Source: Clarkia xantiana subsp. parviflora
Lineage: Eukaryota > Streptophyta > Magnoliopsida > Myrtales > Onagraceae
Length of the DNA: 64,000 nucleotides
Direction of reading: 5' to 3'
NCBI GenBank assembly: GCA_036873135.1
Contig: JAPTYO010000008.1
Span: 32,638,761-32,702,760, forward strand
Positions within the stretch are counted from its first letter, which is position 1; the number at the start of each line of letters is the position of its first letter. This document shows, piece by piece, positions 58,117 through 64,000 of this stretch. Below the pieces are notes generated by a model. It worked only from the letters and a program-made list of their open reading frames with translations, did not search any database and was not told where the DNA came from. Position numbers and translations under genes: made by a program.

Positions 58117-59797
58117 TTCTCCCATCCTTTTCTTCTTCTTCTCTTCTTTCCTGGAAGACATCCTTGATTCCATATAGCTTTAGCAAAGCTAAGTGTTGAT
58201 TCTTTACCAATGCCTTGGTAAGCAAGTCAGCAAGTTGTTCCTTTGAAGGAATGTAATGGACACCAATGATCCCTTGTTGAATATGATGTCTTGTGAAGTG
58301 GCAGTCTAACTCAATGTGCTTGGTGCGCTCATGGAACATGGGATTCTTTGCAATCTTCACAGCTGCCTGGCTATCTGTGTGTATTGGGATAGGAAGATTT
58401 ACTTGTATGCCAAGTTCCTTGAGGATTCTCCCCACCCAAAGTGCCTCCTGAATTGCAACTCTTAGACATCTATACTCTGCTTCAGCAGTTGATAAGGAAA
58501 TTGTGTCTTGCTTCTTTACCTTCAAGGCTATCATGGCTTCACCTAGCTTAACACAATAAGCACTCACTGATTTCCTACTAAAAGGGCAAGCAGCCCAATC
58601 AGAATCACAAAACAAACTCAAATTGAGTTTGTTGTTGGAAGGATAGATCAATCCTTGTCCTGGAGTGCCTTTAATGTATCTAATGACTCTTATGACTGCA
58701 TCATGATGTGACTTCTTTGGCTTGTCAACAAATTGACTAAGTCTTTGTACTGAAAAGATAATGTCTGGCCTTGTCATAGTAAGGTAAAGCAACTTGCCAA
58801 TGATCCTCCTATAAGAAGTGGCATCCTCCAAGAGTGTATCATCAATGTTTGAATTAGTTGCTTTGTCATACTCATGTGTGGTGAGTTTGACATTGAACTC
58901 CATAGGGGTTTCAGCAGGCCTTGCAGCCCCTAGGCCAGCATCTTCAATAAGCTCAATTGCATACTTCCTTTGGTTGATTACAAGACCTCTATCTGATCTT
59001 GCAACTTCTAGTCCCAAAAAGTACCTCAAGTCTCCTAAGTCCTTCAATTTGAAGTGTGTTTGGAGTGTGTTCTTCAATTGATTGATCATCTTGGTGTTGG
59101 AGCCAGTGATTAGAAGATCATCAACATAGGTGAGAAGAAAAACTTTGTCATCACCTTGTATCTTGGTGAACAAGGAATGATCTGAGGCACATTGTTTGTA
59201 ACCATTCTTCAATAAGGTTTGGGTGAGCTTGATGTTCCATTGTCTTGAAGCTTGTTTGAGACCATACAAGGACTTGTTGAGCTTGCACACATGTTTGGGA
59301 TATCCCTCAAGAGACTTGGAATGATTGAAACCTTGGGGAATGTCCATATACACTTCTTCATTTAGATCACCTTGAAGAAATGCATTGTTTACATCCATGT
59401 GGTACAATCCCCATGATTTGGCAGCTGCCAAAGCTAATATGATTCTCACTGTGTCCATTTTGACCACAGGGGAGAATGTCTCATTGAAATCAGTCCCTTC
59501 AATTTGAGTGAATCCCTTGGCAACCAATCTTGCTTTATATCTTTCAATGGAACCATCAGAATTGTATTTGACCTTAAATACCCATTTGCAACCAATTGAA
59601 GATTTGCCTTGTGGGAGTTCCATTACCTCCCAAGTGTTGTTGTTCTGAAGGGCTTGCATTTCTTCCTTCATAGCTAAGATCCATTTTGGGTCTTTGATTG
59701 CTTGTTTATAGGTGGTTGGTTCTTTGATCTTGTCAAAAGCAGCCAAGAAGCATTTGTATTGTGGACCCAAGTTGTCATAGGATACATACTTCTCCAT
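58112..59797 (-). CDS. Copia H reverse transcriptase and RNase H
   Basis: Open frame of 561 codons for the enzyme that copies element RNA into DNA and removes the RNA. RT occupies about residues 55-300: CKWVFKVKYNSDGS, YKARLVAKGFTQ, YHMDVNNAFLQGDL, SLYGLKQASRQW and active-site YVDD at 224-227. After the thumb (MTRPDIIFSVQRLSQF) comes RNase H with LFCDSDWA, SLSTAEAEYR, HTDSQAA and LADLLTKAL. All catalytic acids seem present. It is in the same frame as the gag-integrase ORF upstream but separated by TAA CTC AAA TAA and nine codons. The first ATG used here (59797) is therefore just the first methionine after the stops; the original polyprotein was continuous. The C-terminus EEEEKDG runs into the polypurine tract. 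Confidence 0.93.
   Translation of the reverse strand: MEKYVSYDNLGPQYKCFLAAFDKIKEPTTYKQAIKDPKWILAMKEEMQALQNNNTWEVMELPQGKSSIGCKWVFKVKYNSDGSIERYKARLVAKGFTQIEGTDFNETFSPVVKMDTVRIILALAAAKSWGLYHMDVNNAFLQGDLNEEVYMDIPQGFNHSKSLEGYPKHVCKLNKSLYGLKQASRQWNIKLTQTLLKNGYKQCASDHSLFTKIQGDDKVFLLTYVDDLLITGSNTKMINQLKNTLQTHFKLKDLGDLRYFLGLEVARSDRGLVINQRKYAIELIEDAGLGAARPAETPMEFNVKLTTHEYDKATNSNIDDTLLEDATSYRRIIGKLLYLTMTRPDIIFSVQRLSQFVDKPKKSHHDAVIRVIRYIKGTPGQGLIYPSNNKLNLSLFCDSDWAACPFSRKSVSAYCVKLGEAMIALKVKKQDTISLSTAEAEYRCLRVAIQEALWVGRILKELGIQVNLPIPIHTDSQAAVKIAKNPMFHERTKHIELDCHFTRHHIQQGIIGVHYIPSKEQLADLLTKALVKNQHLALLKLYGIKDVFQERREEEEKDGRI
58117..58136 (-). promoter_or_regulatory. Polypurine tract of copia H
   Basis: The minus strand reads AGAAGAAGAAAAGGATGGGAGAA up to the LTR edge; a purine-only run apart from one T. 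It overlaps the last codons of the RT frame. Confidence 0.7.
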
Positions 59798-59833
59798 ATC
59801 AAAAATGGCATTTGAACTTGATCTTTATTTGAG

Positions 59834-62575
59834 TTAAGCAAGCCTTGCACTCCTCCTAGGAGGTGGTGGGTGTAGTTGTGCAATTCTTAGGCTCCTTCTT
59901 AGATTGGAAGGTTGGGGTGCTTCTTCTTCAATTGGTTGTTGAGGTGGTTGGTCCTCAATCTGAGGTGCTTGATCATCCATTTGAGGTGTAGCAACCTCAA
60001 TGGGAGGAGTGTTGTTTGATGCATCCATGTCAAAATAAAATGGACCCTCAGGTGGGAAATCCTCAAATGGTTGCTTGACTCCCAAGCAAGATGGAATAAG
60101 AGCCTTTAGAGCATCCTTTGACATGCTAAAGGGAAAGATAACTTCATGGAAATGAACATCCCTTGAAACATGAAACACTGAGTTTGAAATGTTCATCACA
60201 AGGTATCCTTTTTGGGAGGTTGAGTATCCCATTAGGATGCATGGTTCAGCCCTTGGACTAAACTTGTCATGGTTCAATTTGGTTGAAAAACATAGACAAC
60301 CTATAGTTCTCAAGTGATGAAGGGAAGGAGCTTTGCCATATAACACTTTTATAGGTGACTTGAACTTCAAGATAGAAGTGGGTAGCCTATTGAGCAAGTA
60401 ACAAGCATTGAGTATGCAATACCCCCAATGCCTCAAAGGCATGGATGCTTGAAATCTTATAGCTCTAGCAATGTTGAGGATGTCCCTATGTTTGCGTTCC
60501 ACCCTTCCATTTTGTTGTGGTGTATGCACACAACTAGTTTGATGGAGGATGCCAAATTGAAGAAGCAAACCTTTGCACACTGAATTGATGAACTCAGTCC
60601 CATTATCACTCCTCAAAGTCTTGACCATTGTTCCAAATTGATTCTTCACCGTGATTAAGAAATTCTTGATGTGCAAGAAGGTGTCACTTTTGTGCCTCAT
60701 CAAGTAAACCCAAGTTGCTCTTGAGTGGTCATCAACAATGGTCAAGAAGTATTGATTGTTCTTGAAGGTTGGCACTTTGTAAGGACCCCATAAATCCATG
60801 TGAATCAAATCAAAGGGCTTTGAAGCAATAGAATCACTGATTGGAAATGAAAATCTAGATTGTTTTGCAAGAGGACAAATAGGGCATTGTTTGATACAAC
60901 CATATGTCTTATTCAAGCCTAAAACATCCAAATGGTTCAAATATTGTTCTGAGACATGGCCCAAACGCCTATGCCATCTCAATACTTCATCCTTATTCTC
61001 CAAGCAAGCAGCTGCCAACTTCCTTGGGCTTGAAGGCACCACATCCTTCAAAGTGTATAGTCCTCTATTCCATTCCCCAATCACCATGGACTTGCCACTC
61101 TGGCCTTGAAGTAACACATGATCACAAGTAAAGATCACTTTGCAATTTAACTGGCTAGGTAACCTAGATACAGAGATCAGATTGAACTTGAAGTCAGGGA
61201 CCAAGAGTATGTTGGTCAATGTGAATCCACTTGAGAAAGAGCAAGAACCAACATGAGTCACTTTGCATTTGTGACCATTTGGCAAGTGCACATATTGGTG
61301 ATCAGAATCACTTTTCTTCAAATCATGTAGCCACTCAATTTGATGAGTGATGTGATTAGTAGCACCTGAGTCAACTATCCAAACCATAGAATCACTAGAT
61401 ATACCTGCCATGTTGACATGAGCTTGATCCATATCTTCAAAGCTTAGAGGTGTATGATCAAAATGATCATTATGGGCAGCAACATGTTGGATCCTTTTGT
61501 CAGCTGTGCCATGAAATATCCTTTTGTCCTTGGCTGCCACATGCTCAATTGTGCTTGAGTTGCCACCTTCTTCAACAATGTTGGCTGAATTCCAATTCCT
61601 CTTAGGAGCATTTGGATTGGTTTGATGAATTGGGTGATCATATGGGTAGCCATGCTTGATGTAGCAATTGTCTTCAATGTGACCTCTCTTGCCACAATAG
61701 TTGCAAGTATTGAGTGGTCTCCCACTTGAAGGATTAAAGTTGCCTCTTCCAAAACCATTTCCTCTTCCAATGCCATTGCCTCTTGCAAAGCCTCTACCCC
61801 TTGCATATCCTCTTCCATTACCTCTACCACCACCATAGGATGGATGCTTTCCAGTGAACAAGGCAGTTGCCTCACCCACATCACCAATGGAACTAGAGAT
61901 GGTCCTTTGGCTTTCTTCTTGTACCAATACAGAGAAGGCAATGCTAAGAGAGGGAAGTGGTTGTCTCATAAGCAAGGTGCTCCTAATGTGTCCATATGAG
62001 TCATTCAGTCCCAAGAGAAATGCCATCAACTTCTGCTTCTCCTTGTGTTCATTAACAATGGCAATGTCCCCAGCACATTGAAGATCCAAATCATCAATAG
62101 AGGCAAGAGCATCCCAGAGTTGCTTCATTTTGGCAAAGTACTCAGTGATGGAGAGCACACCTTGAGATGTTTGGTAAATCTCCCTTGTTAATTGGAAGAT
62201 TTGTGTGCCATCCACTTTATCAAACATCTCCTTCAAGTCATTCCAAATGGAAGAAGCAGTTGTGTTGTAGACCAAACCATTCACCAAATCCTTGGCCACA
62301 GTATTCCTCAACCATGCCTTGACAATTGCATTTGCTCTATCCCATTTCACTCTATCATTGACATCAACATCCAATCTTGTGAATGTGCCATCTATAAAAC
62401 CAAGCTTGTTCTTCACCAACAAGCCTTCCCTGATTGATGTGCTCCAAACATGATAGTTGGAGGTTCCTTGAAGTTGGAAAGGGATGAGCATATGGCCAGT
62501 GGTGTCTGAGGGGTGTATGTAAAGGGGGTCATCAACATTGGTTTCTTGAGCCATATTGAAACCCAAGCAACACAA
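59834..62575 (-). CDS. Copia H gag, protease and integrase
   Basis: Open frame of 913 codons. The likely start is the eighth codon (MAQETNVDD, 62554); the first methionine is preceded by no support. Gag covers residues 8-310 with WSTSIREGLL and KMKQLWDAL. A glycine/arginine-rich stretch (about 247-280) precedes one zinc knuckle C291-C294-H299-C304 that binds RNA. The aspartic protease active site is D402-S-G. Integrase has the zinc site H535, H540, C564, C567 and catalytic D594, D657, E693 with the 35-residue spacing. It ends with the proline-rich tail RRSLRIAQLHPPPPRRSARLA and a TAA at 59836-59834. All domains are of normal length and order for Ty1/copia. It lies 720 bases downstream of the primer-binding site. 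It may still be expressed from the 5' LTR. Confidence 0.94.
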   Translation of the reverse strand: MCCLGFNMAQETNVDDPLYIHPSDTTGHMLIPFQLQGTSNYHVWSTSIREGLLVKNKLGFIDGTFTRLDVDVNDRVKWDRANAIVKAWLRNTVAKDLVNGLVYNTTASSIWNDLKEMFDKVDGTQIFQLTREIYQTSQGVLSITEYFAKMKQLWDALASIDDLDLQCAGDIAIVNEHKEKQKLMAFLLGLNDSYGHIRSTLLMRQPLPSLSIAFSVLVQEESQRTISSSIGDVGEATALFTGKHPSYGGGRGNGRGYARGRGFARGNGIGRGNGFGRGNFNPSSGRPLNTCNYCGKRGHIEDNCYIKHGYPYDHPIHQTNPNAPKRNWNSANIVEEGGNSSTIEHVAAKDKRIFHGTADKRIQHVAAHNDHFDHTPLSFEDMDQAHVNMAGISSDSMVWIVDSGATNHITHQIEWLHDLKKSDSDHQYVHLPNGHKCKVTHVGSCSFSSGFTLTNILLVPDFKFNLISVSRLPSQLNCKVIFTCDHVLLQGQSGKSMVIGEWNRGLYTLKDVVPSSPRKLAAACLENKDEVLRWHRRLGHVSEQYLNHLDVLGLNKTYGCIKQCPICPLAKQSRFSFPISDSIASKPFDLIHMDLWGPYKVPTFKNNQYFLTIVDDHSRATWVYLMRHKSDTFLHIKNFLITVKNQFGTMVKTLRSDNGTEFINSVCKGLLLQFGILHQTSCVHTPQQNGRVERKHRDILNIARAIRFQASMPLRHWGYCILNACYLLNRLPTSILKFKSPIKVLYGKAPSLHHLRTIGCLCFSTKLNHDKFSPRAEPCILMGYSTSQKGYLVMNISNSVFHVSRDVHFHEVIFPFSMSKDALKALIPSCLGVKQPFEDFPPEGPFYFDMDASNNTPPIEVATPQMDDQAPQIEDQPPQQPIEEEAPQPSNLRRSLRIAQLHPPPPRRSARLA

Positions 62576-63292
62576 GTAGGTATCAAATTTGAGTCAGAGG
62601 AATCCAAATCCAAGAAATCAGCTGCCAGAAATCCAAGCAAAATCGCATACACAAGTTGCACTACAAACAAAAGTAGTACACTAAGGTTGTTGATAGTAGG
62701 ACAAAATCCAGCTCACCCTATGGTATTGTTCGTACAAATCCGCAATGAGATTTGTGATTTTCAAAGCTTGAAATTCAACAGAAATGGATTAGAAGCCATT
62801 CTCCATTGATGAAAACTCAGAATTCTTGAAGATATGAACACAAAGCTCAAAGTAGTCACAAATACTCCTCAGCCAAGCAATGTGTATGCAAGGGAATTCA
62901 AGCAATGAATATCCAGGTATCAAGTAAGGGGCGCAGCTGAAATAAGTTCAAAATCCATATCCAAATCCAGAGAAACAATACAAACTCCAGAAAATGATAG
63001 TATCAAACACGCAATCAGCTCAACATGGCTGAATTCTTCAAGAACAAGCAAACTAGTACTAAGTCATCTTGGCTTTGCTTAGTCTAGGTGCAGATCTACC
63101 TTATGCGTGTTGAGTTCTTGGAATTCCACTTACTAGATGTCCATTCTTAAGTAAGAAATGGATTCTTGAAGTAGAAAAGATGATCCACGAAGCTGAAGTT
63201 GCAAATCCACACTTGAACAAGGTGAATGTTAAGGCAAAACTTCAAAGAAACTTGGTCTTCTTTAGCTTTGTGGTTGTGCCGCCATTTGAGGT
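62576..63292 (-). other. Copia H leader between primer-binding site and gag
   Basis: About 720 bases without ORF. It would hold the packaging signal by analogy with other copia elements, but no motif is recognisable. Confidence 0.6.
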
Positions 63293-63305
63293 GGCTCTGA
63301 TACCA
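63293..63305 (-). promoter_or_regulatory. Primer-binding site of copia H
   Basis: The minus strand reads TGGTATCAGAGCC directly after the LTR end. This is the classic site complementary to initiator tRNA-Met used by most plant copia elements. It fixes the LTR end at ...GCTTATA. Confidence 0.92.
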
Positions 63306-63582
63306 TATAAGCTTTAGTAGGTTGAATCATTTGTTGATTGATTGATTAGGGATTACAATGCAATAGGTAAACTATATATATTAGGTGATAGGGATCACCA
63401 ACTAGGACTAACTATGCTATGTGCCTAACTTGGTGCACCAAGGTGCATACACCATGTAACATGTACTACATGATATATGCACCATATAATAGCCTTATAC
63501 AATCATCTAGTGACATGATGGAAGTAAATGCAAGTGTAAGTAACAAGATGCAATGTGAGCATATCAACTTATATACTCTATA
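63306..63582 (-). repeat. Copia H 5' LTR
   Basis: 277 bp, 275 identical to the other LTR. The right edge CTCTATA is followed by the duplicated CCCGA. Confidence 0.94.
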
Positions 63583-64000
63583 CCCGAGTACGCACCCATG
63601 AAGCTCAACAACTCATGTCTCGACGTGGCATCCACCAGCTGGTCGATTCTCGGGAGTGGGTAACAATCCTTCGGGCAAGCCTTATTCAGGTCGGGGAAGT
63701 CAACACACATCCGCCATTTCCAGTTGCTCTTCTTCACCAGCATCGGGTTGGCAACCCAAGTCTGGAATCGGAGCTCCTTGGCAAACCCAGCATCGAGCAA
63801 CCTGCCCACCTCCTGCTGGATCGCAATCCTCTTGTCTGTGCCCATCGGACACCTTTTCTACGCGATAGGCTTGATCGCGGGATCAATCTTCAACTCATGT
63901 GCGATTATATCGGGGCTGATTCCTGGCATGTCACTCGGAGACCAGGCAAACAGCTCCTTGAACTCCTTTAGTAGATCGATCAATTCTCGGGCAATCTCCC
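63583..64000 (-). pseudogene. Element G pol, N-terminal reverse transcriptase part
   Basis: The minus strand reads FKELFAWSPSDMPGI, an in-frame TAG where Q is expected before KRC, then EVGRLLDAGFAKEL and WVANPMLVKKSNWKWRMCVDF. DLNKACPKDCYPLPRIDQLVD and HELLSFMGAYSG follow, up to the CCCGA duplication of copia H. These are RT fingers/palm signatures of Tat-type gypsy elements, and the frame resumes at 57834 after the insertion. The protease and gag lie beyond the window edge. Confidence 0.92.

Larger units (their letters stand above)
57840..63582 (-). mobile_element. Copia element H, young, nearly complete (5743 bp)
   Basis: It has two 277-bp LTRs (57840-58116, 63306-63582) differing at only two positions, and a perfect duplication CCCGA (57835-57839, 63583-63587) inside the RT of element G. 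All parts are present: primer-binding site, gag-protease-integrase frame, RT-RNase H frame, polypurine tract. The LTR ends are TATA...TATA instead of TG...CA. Two in-frame TAA codons between the two large frames are the only visible damage. Confidence 0.96.
50428..64000 (-). mobile_element. Tat-type gypsy element G with antisense ORF (continues beyond window)
   Basis: Minus-strand element. It has a 3' LTR (50428-51139), polypurine tract, antisense ORF, tandem repeats, integrase, dual RNase H and RT. It is interrupted by copia H (57840-63582) and runs to the window edge in the N-terminal RT region. The 5' LTR and gag lie beyond 64000. It sits in the gag-protease region of element F. Confidence 0.9.

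Noticed and set aside
1..64000. Search for tRNA or rRNA genes
   Set aside because: No cloverleaf-like A/B box pairs or rRNA signatures were noticed; the tRNA-like motifs seen are retrotransposon primer-binding sites. A tRNAscan run would settle this.

Overview
The window looks like nuclear DNA from a flowering plant, probably a eudicot. It is dominated by LTR retrotransposons (Ty1/copia and Ty3/gypsy), with non-autonomous hAT, Mutator-like, CACTA and Helitron termini. It also holds a spliced annexin gene with plant-type exons and decayed pieces of plant gene families (FPF1, B3, LRR F-box). I see no rRNA, tRNA, CRISPR or prokaryotic operon. All calls come from reading the sequence; percent identities are by-eye estimates.

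Layout. 1-5607: a gypsy-type LTR with its polypurine tract, joined to a 5'-truncated copia element (copy A) that keeps RT/RNase H and its 3' LTR. 5608-12368: old repeats, namely a CACTA-like end, an LTR remnant, an antisense copia pol remnant, foldback elements and a hAT element (10344-11476) carrying an EF-hand-like fragment. 12369-12830: a frameshifted FPF1-like pseudogene with a TATA box. 14018-33491: a three-level nest. A gypsy deletion derivative (C) contains a copia element (B, 16186-33387, TSD TTTGC), which contains a Tat-type gypsy relic (E, 18833-27818, minus strand, TSD ATTGA). 33492-42600: AT-rich DNA with a WW-like exon, a Mutator-like foldback element (35173-36020, 9-bp TSD), an LRR exon and two Helitron 3' ends.

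42612-44483 (minus) is the one gene that appears intact: a five-exon annexin of 324 residues with one GC-AG intron and a TATA box. Next come a CACTA end split by a hAT element with a perfect 8-bp TSD, and a two-domain B3 pseudogene.

47172-64000 is a retrotransposon cluster. A truncated Tat-type pol (plus strand) leads into an LTR, primer-binding site and truncated gag of the same kind of element (F). A minus-strand Tat-type element (G) cuts that gag. G carries a TATA box and an intron-containing antisense ORF (51531-54304) that converges on its own pol. G's RT is split by a young copia element (H, 57840-63582; LTRs differ at 2 of 277 positions) whose LTR ends are TATA...TATA rather than TG...CA.

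The only gene here likely to serve the cell is the annexin. The rest is a stratified record of transposition whose relative ages follow from the nesting and the LTR divergence.
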